The notes under the pieces were generated by a model. The model was not told where the DNA came from. It saw nothing but the letters and a program-made list of their open reading frames with translations, and did not search any database. Below are positions 14,912 through 22,321 of a stretch of DNA of 22,391 nucleotides, one piece after another. The stretch is from an uncultured Bacteroidales bacterium (GTDB taxonomy: Bacteria > Bacteroidota > Bacteroidia > Bacteroidales > Paludibacteraceae). Position 1 is the first letter of the stretch; the number at the start of each line of letters is the position of its first letter. Position numbers and translations under genes: made by a program. The stretch is taken from NCBI GenBank assembly GCA_903929065.1, contig CAIYTJ010000180.1, positions 1-22,391 on the forward strand. Reading direction: 5' to 3'.

Positions 14912-15676
14912 TCAATCGACCAACTCAACCATAACCGGACAATGATCGGAATGTATAACTTCCTGAAGAATTGCGGCTGACTTTAATTTGTCGCGCAATG
15001 ATTCGGTGACCCAGTGATAATCTATTCGCCAACCGGCATTTCTGAAACGGGCACCACCAAGGTAACTCCACCAACTATATTGCTCCGGACGTTTATCAAA
15101 AACACGGAAAGAATCGATCATCCCGCTTGCTTCATATTGATCCAACCATTCGCGTTCTTCCGGTAAAAATCCTGAAACCCCTTTCTGACGCTCTGGATGA
15201 TTGATATCGATTGGTTTGTGGCATATATTATAATCACCACAGATAATCAGATTCGGTCTTGTTTTTCTTAATTCTTCAACAAAAGGACCAAAAGCAGCCA
15301 GAAAATCCATTTTAAAAGCCTGACGTAATTCACCTGAAGAACCCGATGGAATATAAACGCTGATAACCGATAAGTCGCCAAAATCAGCTCTCAACACACG
15401 GCCTTCTGAATCGTAGCGGGGATTATCCATTCCAATAACTACATTGTCAGGTGCTTGTTTGGTAAGTATGGCAACACCGCTATAGCCTTTTTTTTCGGCT
15501 GAATGCAAATAAGTTGTATAACCAAGTTCGGCAAAAATAAGGGTGTCAACTTGTTCGGGTTGTGCTTTGGTTTCCTGCAGACAAAGCACGTCGGGATTTT
15601 CGGCTCGCAGCCAATCTGTAAAATTTTTGGAAAGAGCTGCTCGTATCCCGTTTACATTGTAGGAAATTATCTTCAT
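14912..15676 (-). CDS. xthA: Exodeoxyribonuclease III (AP endonuclease)
   Basis: A DNA-repair enzyme that incises at abasic sites and removes 3' blocking groups, with 3'-5' exonuclease activity on duplex DNA. It has 254 residues, usual for the ExoA/XthA group of the EEP superfamily. The active-site residues are visible: Asn7 (YNVNGIR), the metal-binding Glu35 (LQETK), the Tyr in SVYIPSGS, Asp and Asn in GDYNICH, and the Asp-His pair in SDHCPV near the C terminus; RFRNAGWRIDYHWV precedes it. The start overlaps the mlaF stop as ATGA, so it is translationally coupled to a lipid transporter, an unexpected pairing. No separate promoter box is visible, so it is probably expressed from the mlaE promoter. 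Confidence 0.96.
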   Translation of the reverse strand: MKIISYNVNGIRAALSKNFTDWLRAENPDVLCLQETKAQPEQVDTLIFAELGYTTYLHSAEKKGYSGVAILTKQAPDNVVIGMDNPRYDSEGRVLRADFGDLSVISVYIPSGSSGELRQAFKMDFLAAFGPFVEELRKTRPNLIICGDYNICHKPIDINHPERQKGVSGFLPEEREWLDQYEASGMIDSFRVFDKRPEQYSWWSYLGGARFRNAGWRIDYHWVTESLRDKLKSAAILQEVIHSDHCPVMVELVD

Positions 15677-16431
15677 TGATTTACTTTTCTTACTTGTTTG
15701 TAAAGTTCAGATGCAAAAACAAAGTCATTAAGTGCCTGATTATCTACATGAAATATATCATCTTTATTACCCTGCCAGGCTTTCACTCCTTTTTCGATAA
15801 AAATGATATTTTCGCCGATCTCCATTACAGAATTCATATCGTGCGAATTTATAATTGTGGTAATCTCAAATTCGTGAGTAATTTCATGAATAAGCTGGTC
15901 AATAATCAGGGATGTTTTCGGATCAAGGCCTGAGTTTGGTTCGTCACAAAACAGATATTTTGGTTGCAACGCAATAGCACGGGCAATTGCCACACGTTTT
16001 TGCATACCGCCACTTATTTCTGAAGGAGCCAAACCGAAAGCCTTTTCTTCCAGATTTACGCGTCGAAGGCAAAAAATGGCACGTTCTTTCATTTCCTCTG
16101 CCGAAGTTGGTGAAAACATTTCGAGCGGATACATTACATTTTCAAGAACGCTCAACGAATCGAAAAGTGCTGAACCCTGAAATAGCATGCCAACTTCACG
16201 CCTAAGAAGCCGGATTTCATTCATTTTCATATCAGGCAAATTTCTGCCATCGTATTCAATTCTACCCTTATCAATGCGATGAAGACCAATTATACTCTTC
16301 ATTAATACTGTTTTTCCAGAGCCGCTCTGACCGATAATCATATTTGTTTTTCCGGTCTCAAAAACTGCTGAAACATTCTTCAACACCTGATTTCCATCGA
16401 AAGATTTATCTACGTTCTTTACTTCTATCAT
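15673..16431 (-). CDS. mlaF: ABC transporter ATPase, MlaF type
   Basis: The ATP-hydrolysing subunit of an MCE-type phospholipid/sterol transporter (Mla/Mkl group), on the cytoplasmic face of the inner membrane. Of 252 residues, Walker A GQSGSGKT is at 34-41, the Q-loop at MLFQGSALFDSLSVLENV, the ABC signature at ISGGMQKRVAIARA and Walker B plus D-loop at YLFCDEPNSGLDP. The SGGMQKRVAIARA form and GSALFDSL are typical of MlaF. It starts 17 bases after mlaE and overlaps xthA by four bases. The MCE-domain partner (MlaD) is not in this window. Confidence 0.93.
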   Translation of the reverse strand: MIEVKNVDKSFDGNQVLKNVSAVFETGKTNMIIGQSGSGKTVLMKSIIGLHRIDKGRIEYDGRNLPDMKMNEIRLLRREVGMLFQGSALFDSLSVLENVMYPLEMFSPTSAEEMKERAIFCLRRVNLEEKAFGLAPSEISGGMQKRVAIARAIALQPKYLFCDEPNSGLDPKTSLIIDQLIHEITHEFEITTIINSHDMNSVMEIGENIIFIEKGVKAWQGNKDDIFHVDNQALNDFVFASELYKQVRKVNQ

Positions 16432-16448
16432 TTTCTTCGACTATGAAA

Positions 16449-17189
16449 TTAATTCAACATAATTTTGGTAATGAGAATATTGAAAAACAAAATCAGAATA
16501 CTTCCGTTTACAACTGCATTTGTGCTGGCTTTACCCACATCCAAAGCGCCTCCGTATGAATAATATCCATAATATGCGGCAACAGACGAAATGATAAAAG
16601 CGAAAATCATTGATTTCATTAAAGAATAAAAAACGTAAAACGGAACAAAAGCATATTGAATACCGACCAGATAATCGCCTGTTGTTAATATGCTTGTCAG
16701 TACTCCGACAAAATAACCGCCAACCAATCCAAGTCCCATACTAAAAATTACCAAAAACGGCATCATTACCACGAAGGCAACAATTTTTGGGAGAATTAAA
16801 TAGTTTGCTGAATTTACACCCATAATTTCAAGAGCATCAATTTGTTCGGTAATTCGCATTGTGCCAATTTCAGAAGCAATGTTTGATCCAACTTTTCCGG
16901 CTAGAATCAAACATAAAATGGTGGACGAAAATTCAAGAAGCAACGTATCGCGAGTCACTAACCCGGTGGTATAAACCGGTAGCAGGGGATTCGAAGTGTT
17001 TAGCTTGGTTTGCATTGTCATAATGAACCCAATAAAAACAGAAATTATGGCTACAATTGGCAAAGATTGGAGTCCCAGTTTTTCCAGTTCTTTTGGGAAC
17101 TGCCGAAAGAACATCTTTCTTCTATCGGGCAATACAAAAACCCGTTTCATTAGTAAAAAATATTTACCTATTTCGCTGAATAAACTCAT
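16449..17189 (-). CDS. mlaE: MCE-type ABC transporter permease, MlaE type
   Basis: The integral membrane subunit of the Mla-type lipid transporter, which moves phospholipids between the inner and outer membrane systems. The 246 residues include an N-terminal amphipathic helix (ISEIGKYFLLMKRVF-like), then about five membrane segments. The family signature region is visible in FIGFIMTMQTKLN, LVTRDTLLLEFSSTILCLILAGKVGSNIASEIGTMRITEQIDALEIMGVN, and the later SYGGALDVGKASTNAVVNGSILI. It is the first gene of an mlaE-mlaF-xthA operon and has a good promoter box about 70 bases upstream, overlapped by an inverted repeat. Confidence 0.94.
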   Translation of the reverse strand: MSLFSEIGKYFLLMKRVFVLPDRRKMFFRQFPKELEKLGLQSLPIVAIISVFIGFIMTMQTKLNTSNPLLPVYTTGLVTRDTLLLEFSSTILCLILAGKVGSNIASEIGTMRITEQIDALEIMGVNSANYLILPKIVAFVVMMPFLVIFSMGLGLVGGYFVGVLTSILTTGDYLVGIQYAFVPFYVFYSLMKSMIFAFIISSVAAYYGYYSYGGALDVGKASTNAVVNGSILILFFNILITKIMLN

Positions 17190-17256
17190 CTTTTATTGTT
17201 GTAAGTTATGAATTGGCAGTGAGAATCAACAAACACTACCTTTAAAATTTAAGTTG

Positions 17257-17264
17257 CAAATATA
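17257..17264 (-). promoter_or_regulatory. mlaE operon promoter -7 box
   Basis: On the minus strand TATATTTG is a perfect TAnnTTTG match, giving a leader of roughly 60 bases before the mlaE ATG. No -33 TTTG is seen at the expected distance, where an inverted repeat lies instead. Confidence 0.6.
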
Positions 17265-17284
17265 CTCATTTTTCGAGTATATTT
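17258..17284. promoter_or_regulatory. 10-bp inverted repeat over the mlaE promoter, possible operator
   Basis: AAATATACTC (17258-17267) and GAGTATATTT (17275-17284) are perfect inverted copies with a 7-base spacer. The left arm covers the -7 box and the right arm the spacer region, so a dimeric repressor bound here would block RNA polymerase. Confidence 0.4.
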
Positions 17285-17330
17285 AAAACGGACAGATAGA
17301 CAAAATGTTTTAGAAGAATTTATATAATTA

Positions 17331-17362
17331 AAAAGCCCGGTCAAATCAACGACCGGGCTTTT
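17331..17362 (-). terminator. Terminator of secDF
   Basis: A perfect 12-bp GC-rich stem (AAAAGCCCGGTC at 17331-17342 with its complement at 17351-17362) encloses an 8-nt loop. It ends in a T run on the minus strand and lies 25 bases past the secDF stop. It could also act on plus-strand readthrough. Confidence 0.9.
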
Positions 17363-17386
17363 CTGCTTTTATAAAACTTCAACTAA

Positions 17387-20300
17387 TTACTTTTTAGTTG
17401 CAACTAATTTTTTGTTTTCTTTTTTGGTTCTGGCCATGCTAATCAGTTTTTCCATTTCCACCGTAATTGGCGAAGCAATAAATACCGAAGAATAGGTACC
17501 GATAAAAATACCGAATAACATTGCAAAGATAAATCCGCGGATTGTTTCACCACCGAAGATAAACATCGAAAGTAATGTCAGGATTACAGTAGCAGTTGTA
17601 CTAAAGGTTCGTCCAAGCATTTCGTTTACGGAAAGATTTATCAATGATATTCTATCGCGTTTAGGGAACAGACTTACATTTTCACGGATACGGTCATAGT
17701 TGATTACCGTATCGTGAACAGAGTAACCAATTACGGTCAGAATAGCTGCGATAAACGCCTGATCAATTTCCATTGAGAACGGCAATAAACCATAGAATAA
17801 CGAGAACAATCCTAATGTAATAATCGCATCGTGAGCCAATGAAACAATCGCTCCAAGTGCATAACCCCATTCTTTAAATCGGATAAAGATATATAAACCA
17901 ATTCCAAAAATAGCCAAAATTACAGCCCATATTGCTGAACGTTTAATGTCATCAGCCACCGTTGGTCCTACTTTCTGAGAACTTTTGATATTTTCTTTGA
18001 TAAATGATTCTTTTGTAACCGAAGAATTCAACAATGGTTTAAGGTTTTCGTAAATCTTACCTTCAATTTCATTATCAATGGTTGGTGAATTATCGTTGAT
18101 TTTGTATTTGGTTGCAATACGAACCTGATTATCGGTTCCGATAGTGATTACCTGTGGCATATCGCCTTCAAATGCTTTGTCAAGCATACGTCTCACATTA
18201 TCCGGATTTACCGTTTTGTCAAAAGCTACCACATAATTACGACCACCCGAGAAATCAATTCCTAAGCTGAAACCACGTGTTGCAAACGAAATACAGCTAA
18301 TTAAAATTAATGCCATTGAGATGCCGTACATCCATTTACGAATACCCATGAAATCAACTTTAGTATCTTTAAACCAGTTTTCAGTTACACCGGTAATGAA
18401 TTTGATTTCTTTTGAACTTTCATGATTTGCATACATATATAACATCAAACGGGTAAGGAATACTGCCGTAAAGAATGATGTGATTACTCCGATAATTTCA
18501 GTTACCGCGAAACCCTTGATAGGTCCTGTTCCAAAATAGGCAAGTATAAAACCGGTAATAATGGTTGTTACGTTCGAGTCGATAATGGCCGAAAGTGCAT
18601 GACCGATACCATCATCGATAGCTCGTTTCATGGTTTTGCCCTTATTCATTTCCTCCCGGATACGCTCATACATAAGCACATTGGCATCCACAGCCATGCC
18701 GAGCGTCAGAACAATACCGGCAATACCAGGCAGTGTAAGTACAGCTCCAAACGAAGCAAGAACACCGAACAGGAAGAACACGTTTATAAGTAAGGCAACG
18801 TCAGCAATAAGTCCAGGAACAAGACCATAATAAAGAATCATATAGAGCAGAACCAGCACGAAAGCAATAATAAACGAAATCAATCCATTATTAATAGCTT
18901 CTTGTCCTAAACTTGGACCAACAATGTTTTCCTGAACAATATGTGCCGGAGCAGGCATTTTACCTGACTTCAATGTGTTTGCTAAATCTTTTGCTTCTTC
19001 AACAGTAAAGTTACCCGTGATTTGTGAACTTCCACCGGTTATTTCACCGTTAACTGTTGGGAATGAATAAATATAACCATCCAAAGCAATTGCAATTGAT
19101 TTTCCGATATTATCTTTTGTCATACGAGCCCAGGTTCTTGAACCTTCGGCATTCATTGTCATGCTTACATTGGCATAAGCCGATGTTTGACTAAAATCAG
19201 CACGGGCATCGGTAATTACTTCACCACCAAGTGGAGCACGTCCATCGCGGCTGGTAATTTTAATAGCAATTAACTGGAAGATTTCACCTTTTTTGTCAAG
19301 AGATTTTACAGACCATCTCAAACCCAGGTCACGTGGAAGAACATCACGAACTTGTTTTGTTTTGAAATAATTGTTGATTTGAACAGTATCTTTACTGTGA
19401 GCATAGCCAATTACCGGACCACGGCCAGCCTGACCACCTTGTGCATTCAGTTGAAGTATTGCAAACAACGGATTGTCTTTTCTGTTCTTTTCCAACATTT
19501 GAGTGGAATCGGTAGCAGCCGCAGTAGCATTTTTCTTTTGTAGAGCTGCTTTCAAACTATCAACATCGCTTAATGTTTTAGTTTTGGCGATTGCAGCAGT
19601 AGTTTTTGGAGCATTTGTTGTAGAAACTTTTGTTGTATCTTTTGCAACCGGAGCTATTGAGCCTGAAGCCTGCAGAGTTGCTAAAACTTTATTTGCTTCA
19701 ACTACATTATTGATAATATCATTCAAGTCGTAAGTTTCCCAAAACTCCAGATTCGCTGAACCCTGAAGTAATTTACGAACACGACTTGGTTCTTTAATTC
19801 CAGGAAGTTCAATCAGGATACGGCCGTTGCCAAGTTTTTGAATGTTGGGTTGAACTACACCGAAACGGTCAATACGTTGACGCAACACGTTAAATGAGTT
19901 GCTGATTGCACCTTCAACTTCGGTTCTCAATACTTTAATCACATCTGCATTTGAAGTAGTCAGCGAAATTTTGTCTTTCAACTCAAAAGTGCTGAAAATA
20001 CTTGCCAGTTTTGCATTAGGATCAAGCGTGTTGTAAGATTCAACAAATAAATCAATATACGATTTCTGACTATTCGTTTTTTGAAGTTCAGAAGCTTTGA
20101 CCAAAGCCAGATTGAAGTTTGGACTTGTATTATAATCCGATAAAGACTTGAGAATATCGGCTTCAGATATTTCAAGTGTTACGTTCATACCACCTTTTAA
20201 GTCAAGGCCAAGATTAATTTCTTTTTCGCGGCATTCTTTCAAGGTATAACCGGATTTTAGAAGCGGTAATTTCCATACAATTACACTAGATAGAGAATCT

Positions 20301-20449
20301 AAGTAATTGTATTCTTTTAATTTATCACCTTTGGCGTATTCTTTCGCTTTGTTGTCGTAGTGGCTTGTAACAAAGCTGAACGACAGGTAAAAGATGCATA
20401 CTAAAGCCAGAGATATGGCAAACAGTCTGACAAGTCCTTTGTTTTGCAT
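17387..20449 (-). CDS. secDF: Protein translocase SecDF, fused
   Basis: An inner-membrane RND-type factor that uses the proton gradient to pull secreted proteins through SecYEG. SecD and SecF are one 1020-residue chain, as is usual in Bacteroidota. A first membrane helix is at about 8-27, followed by LGLDLKGG (about 84-91), the large periplasmic P1 region, and SecD helices with GIVLTLGMAVDANVLMYER (about 575-593), which holds the conserved membrane Asp. The SecF half begins near 710 with its own helix and GIDFSGG (about 731-737) and ends with further helices including FIFGGETIRGFIFAMLFG. An Ala/Thr/Lys-rich linker (about residues 250-315) interrupts the P1 region and looks unstructured. The gene is monocistronic, with promoter box 20504-20511 and its own terminator. 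Confidence 0.97.
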   Translation of the reverse strand: MQNKGLVRLFAISLALVCIFYLSFSFVTSHYDNKAKEYAKGDKLKEYNYLDSLSSVIVWKLPLLKSGYTLKECREKEINLGLDLKGGMNVTLEISEADILKSLSDYNTSPNFNLALVKASELQKTNSQKSYIDLFVESYNTLDPNAKLASIFSTFELKDKISLTTSNADVIKVLRTEVEGAISNSFNVLRQRIDRFGVVQPNIQKLGNGRILIELPGIKEPSRVRKLLQGSANLEFWETYDLNDIINNVVEANKVLATLQASGSIAPVAKDTTKVSTTNAPKTTAAIAKTKTLSDVDSLKAALQKKNATAAATDSTQMLEKNRKDNPLFAILQLNAQGGQAGRGPVIGYAHSKDTVQINNYFKTKQVRDVLPRDLGLRWSVKSLDKKGEIFQLIAIKITSRDGRAPLGGEVITDARADFSQTSAYANVSMTMNAEGSRTWARMTKDNIGKSIAIALDGYIYSFPTVNGEITGGSSQITGNFTVEEAKDLANTLKSGKMPAPAHIVQENIVGPSLGQEAINNGLISFIIAFVLVLLYMILYYGLVPGLIADVALLINVFFLFGVLASFGAVLTLPGIAGIVLTLGMAVDANVLMYERIREEMNKGKTMKRAIDDGIGHALSAIIDSNVTTIITGFILAYFGTGPIKGFAVTEIIGVITSFFTAVFLTRLMLYMYANHESSKEIKFITGVTENWFKDTKVDFMGIRKWMYGISMALILISCISFATRGFSLGIDFSGGRNYVVAFDKTVNPDNVRRMLDKAFEGDMPQVITIGTDNQVRIATKYKINDNSPTIDNEIEGKIYENLKPLLNSSVTKESFIKENIKSSQKVGPTVADDIKRSAIWAVILAIFGIGLYIFIRFKEWGYALGAIVSLAHDAIITLGLFSLFYGLLPFSMEIDQAFIAAILTVIGYSVHDTVINYDRIRENVSLFPKRDRISLINLSVNEMLGRTFSTTATVILTLLSMFIFGGETIRGFIFAMLFGIFIGTYSSVFIASPITVEMEKLISMARTKKENKKLVATKK

Positions 20450-20503
20450 GGAAAATTTTATTTAAAATAAGACATTAATTATTTCGATTTTTCAAAAGAG
20501 TTG

Positions 20504-20511
20504 CAAATATA
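20504..20511 (-). promoter_or_regulatory. secDF promoter -7 box
   Basis: On the minus strand TATATTTG is a perfect TAnnTTTG match about 55 bases before the ATG. A TTTG lies upstream (20527-20530) but only 15 bases away, shorter than usual, so the -33 element is uncertain. Confidence 0.6.
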
Positions 20512-20580
20512 GCATTTTTTTCATTACAAACATAAAAATGCACTGTGATAAATCAGATTACAAATTAATTGACAAAAAAA

Positions 20581-20607
20581 CAGGCTGCTTCAAAAAGAAA
20601 CAGCCTG
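20581..20607 (-). terminator. Terminator after the GIY-YIG gene and tRNA fragment
   Basis: An 11-bp stem with one C/A mismatch (20581-20591 with 20597-20607) has a 5-nt loop. On the minus strand it is followed by TTTTTTT. It stands 8 bases past the tRNA-like 3' end, as a tRNA terminator would, and may be the original terminator of the tRNA gene. Confidence 0.8.
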
Positions 20608-20615
20608 AAATTTAG

Positions 20616-20665
20616 TTGCGGAGGCTCGACTCGAACGAACGTCCGCCAGCTGGCGGATATGAGCC
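20616..20665 (-). pseudogene. Truncated second copy of the tRNA-fMet 3' half
   Basis: Bases 20616-20641 match the 3' end of the intact tRNA-fMet gene (20991-21016) without a mismatch; identity extends two bases further outside the tRNA. It covers the T arm, acceptor 3' strand and discriminator. A 16-bp palindrome then replaces the ten bases of the anticodon-stem 3' side and variable region, after which 8 bases (20658-20665) match the anticodon loop again (21027-21034). It lacks the 5' half, so it cannot make a tRNA. It abuts the GIY-YIG stop codon exactly and lies in direct orientation to the intact gene, like the far attachment site of a tRNA-targeting element. Confidence 0.85.
20642..20657. 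repeat. Perfect 16-bp palindrome inside the tRNA fragment
   Basis: TCCGCCAG followed by CTGGCGGA, GC-rich in an AT-rich setting, replaces part of the anticodon arm in the truncated tRNA copy. From memory, similar GTCCGCC-type palindromes occur beside GIY-YIG genes in other Bacteroidota; this is unverified. It occurs once in the window. Confidence 0.85.
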
Positions 20666-20920
20666 TTATTCAGATTTTTCAAGTACTGTATTATATATAA
20701 ATTCTCTCCCTTTGGCAGATTTTAATTGCTTTTCACGAATCATTGCTTGTGATTTCAAGTCAAAGTCTTCATGATAAATCAAATTCCAGGGTTGAAATTT
20801 TTTCGTCCAACCTTTGTTTGAAATATGATTATGTGCAATTAGTCTTTTTTCTAAATCAGAAGTAAAGCCAATATAAATCTTTTTAGAAGTAAAACTATAT
20901 AAAACATAAACTGAATACAT
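20666..20920 (-). CDS. GIY-YIG family nuclease, single-domain (UPF0213-like)
   Basis: An 84-residue stand-alone GIY-YIG domain. The N-terminal strand SVYVLYS and YIGFTSDLEKRLIAH give the two namesake strands; Tyr16, Gly18, the catalytic Arg26 and His30 are present, and the metal-binding Glu63 lies in MIREKQLKSAKGREF. The active site therefore looks intact. No DNA-binding domain is attached. Relatives are small proteins of uncertain role, related to the catalytic domains of UvrC, Slx4-partner and homing nucleases. The ATG at 20920 follows a purine-rich GAGGGTGGAG, unusual in this phylum where Shine-Dalgarno sites are rare. The gene lies between an intact tRNA-fMet and a truncated copy of it and ends exactly where the copy begins, so it may be the cargo or engine of a very small mobile element. 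Confidence 0.9.
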   Translation of the reverse strand: MYSVYVLYSFTSKKIYIGFTSDLEKRLIAHNHISNKGWTKKFQPWNLIYHEDFDLKSQAMIREKQLKSAKGREFIYNTVLEKSE

Positions 20921-20935
20921 ACTCCACCCTCAATC

Positions 20936-20943
20936 TAAAGTTA
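20936..20943 (-). promoter_or_regulatory. Weak promoter box of the GIY-YIG gene
   Basis: On the minus strand TAACTTTA matches TAnnTTTG at seven of eight positions, just after the tRNA terminator, with a leader of about 10-15 bases. Readthrough from the strong tRNA promoter is an alternative source of transcript. Confidence 0.3.
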
Positions 20944-20954
20944 TATGATAAAAA

Positions 20955-20986
20955 AAAGAATTCATGAAAAACATCATGAATTCTTT
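20955..20986 (-). terminator. Terminator of tRNA-fMet
   Basis: A perfect 13-bp stem (20955-20967 with 20974-20986) has a 6-nt loop. On the minus strand it runs into TTTTTTT. It begins 4 bases past the tRNA 3' end. Confidence 0.85.
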
Positions 20987-20990
20987 AAAG

Positions 20991-21062
<72 letters not shown>

Positions 21063-21076
21063 ATATTTTGTGGGTG

Positions 21077-21107
21077 CAAAAGTACTACATTTATTGAATT
21101 CTGCAAA
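21077..21107 (-). promoter_or_regulatory. tRNA-fMet promoter
   Basis: On the minus strand a -33 TTTG (21104-21107) and a -7 TACTTTTG (21077-21084) are separated by exactly 19 bases, the ideal Bacteroidota spacing. Transcription would start near 21070, about 8 bases before the mature tRNA 5' end, so RNase P would remove a very short leader. Confidence 0.75.
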
Positions 21108-21141
21108 TGTATTGAAGTTATTTTTTAAAATAAAATGATTG

Positions 21142-22236
21142 CTACTTTATTGCAACACCAATCAAATCGCCAATTCCGTAAGTTATTGCAGCAGCAATCA
21201 AACCGAAAAGTACCATTCTGAATCCTGAATAAAGAAGATTTTTGCCTGTAAATAATGTGATAGCTGCACCAATCAGAAATAATCCGGTGGCACTCATAAT
21301 TACACTTAAAACAATGGCATGAAATCCGCTAAGAAAGATGAACGGAATAAGCGGTATCAAGCCTCCTAAAGTGAACAGAAAAAACGAATACAAAGCTGCT
21401 TCCATGGCGGAACCTTGCAATTCGTCTGCGTTAATTCCCAGTTCTTCTTTCACTAATACAGTGTGCGCTTGCGTTTTATCTTTCATAATATCAGCCGACA
21501 TTTTTAAGGCCTGATCTTCCGGAATTCCTTTAGCCATGTAAATCAATGCCAGTTCACGTTCTTCGCCGGCGGGATTGGTTTCAAGTTCTTCCATTTCAAT
21601 AGCCATCTGGTTTTCATACAATTCCTGCGAACTTTTTACCGAAATCCATTCACCGAGCGCCATGGATAAAGCTCCAGCCAGTAAACCGGCAATTCCGGCC
21701 AACAAAACAGCATGATTTCCGGCCTGAGCACCGGCAACACCCATTACCAAACTGAAAACCGACAGCAATCCATCATTTCCTCCCAACACTGCTGCACGAA
21801 TGGCATTACCACCGACTGATCGATGCTTTTTCTCAAATTTGGCATGCTGAGCACCACTGATATTTTTATCGTTTTCCAATATCGACCACAGAATTTTCAC
21901 ATGGTTGGTTTCGACACCAGTCAGTTCTATTTTGTTTCGCTCTTTGGTCTTGATAATGGCGTTCGACAAACTTTTTTCGGTATCCATCATTGCTCCGAGG
22001 ACATAATCATAACTGAAAATTTTGCCAATCAGATTTAGCGTCTTGGCTCTCCACGATGGTTGAATGAGGTTTTCAGTTGGGATATTTGCTTTCCGGGCAA
22101 AAGCTTCAGCGTGACCTTGTTCAATTTCCGACATTTGGCGAAACACATTGGCTACAGCTTCATCTTTTTCGTTTTCGGCGAGTCTGCGATACAGGTAACA
22201 CGCGTCAATCTCTGTTTGAACACTTTTATTTTTCAT
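21142..22236 (-). CDS. Ferritin-like/VIT1 (CCC1) fused metal exporter, MbfA-like
   Basis: A 364-residue membrane protein with two parts. Residues 1 to about 135 form a ferritin/rubrerythrin-like helical domain with a cytoplasmic di-iron-type pattern (Glu9, Glu21, then E39-x-x-H42 in EIEQGH). The rest is a VIT1/CCC1 transporter domain: GGNAIRAAVLGGNDGLLSVFSLVMGV, the LAGALSMALGEWISVKSSQEL segment typical of VIT1, a charged cytoplasmic metal-binding-type loop (MEELETNPAGEERELALIYMAKGI), then three more membrane segments to the C terminus. Proteins of this architecture (membrane-bound ferritin A) export Fe(II), and possibly Mn(II), and protect against iron and peroxide stress. The frame extends upstream to 22287 but crosses the promoter; the ATG at 22236 gives the normal start. 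No Fur-type operator was recognised. Confidence 0.92.
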   Translation of the reverse strand: MKNKSVQTEIDACYLYRRLAENEKDEAVANVFRQMSEIEQGHAEAFARKANIPTENLIQPSWRAKTLNLIGKIFSYDYVLGAMMDTEKSLSNAIIKTKERNKIELTGVETNHVKILWSILENDKNISGAQHAKFEKKHRSVGGNAIRAAVLGGNDGLLSVFSLVMGVAGAQAGNHAVLLAGIAGLLAGALSMALGEWISVKSSQELYENQMAIEMEELETNPAGEERELALIYMAKGIPEDQALKMSADIMKDKTQAHTVLVKEELGINADELQGSAMEAALYSFFLFTLGGLIPLIPFIFLSGFHAIVLSVIMSATGLFLIGAAITLFTGKNLLYSGFRMVLFGLIAAAITYGIGDLIGVAIK

Positions 22237-22254
22237 TTCGGTATATTTTTTTGT

Positions 22255-22288
22255 CAAAAGTAAAAAAAATAGTTGAGATAAAATCAAA
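22255..22288 (-). promoter_or_regulatory. Promoter of the VIT1 family gene
   Basis: On the minus strand TACTTTTG (22255-22262) is a perfect TAnnTTTG match, with a TTTG 22 bases upstream (22285-22288). The leader would be about 12 bases. Confidence 0.6.
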
Positions 22289-22321
22289 AAACGGATTCCG
22301 AAATGAATCAGAATCCGTTTT
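22288..22321 (-). terminator. Terminator for a gene beyond the right edge
   Basis: An 11-bp stem (AAAACGGATTC at 22288-22298 with GAATCCGTTTT at 22311-22321) has a 12-nt loop. On the minus strand it is followed by TTGATTTTAT. No minus-strand gene inside the window needs it, so it probably ends a gene entering from the right. Confidence 0.65.

Noticed and set aside
20616..20665. A second tRNA-Met gene
   Set aside because: Only the 3' half is present and the anticodon arm is replaced by a palindrome; no 5' acceptor strand or D arm can be found.
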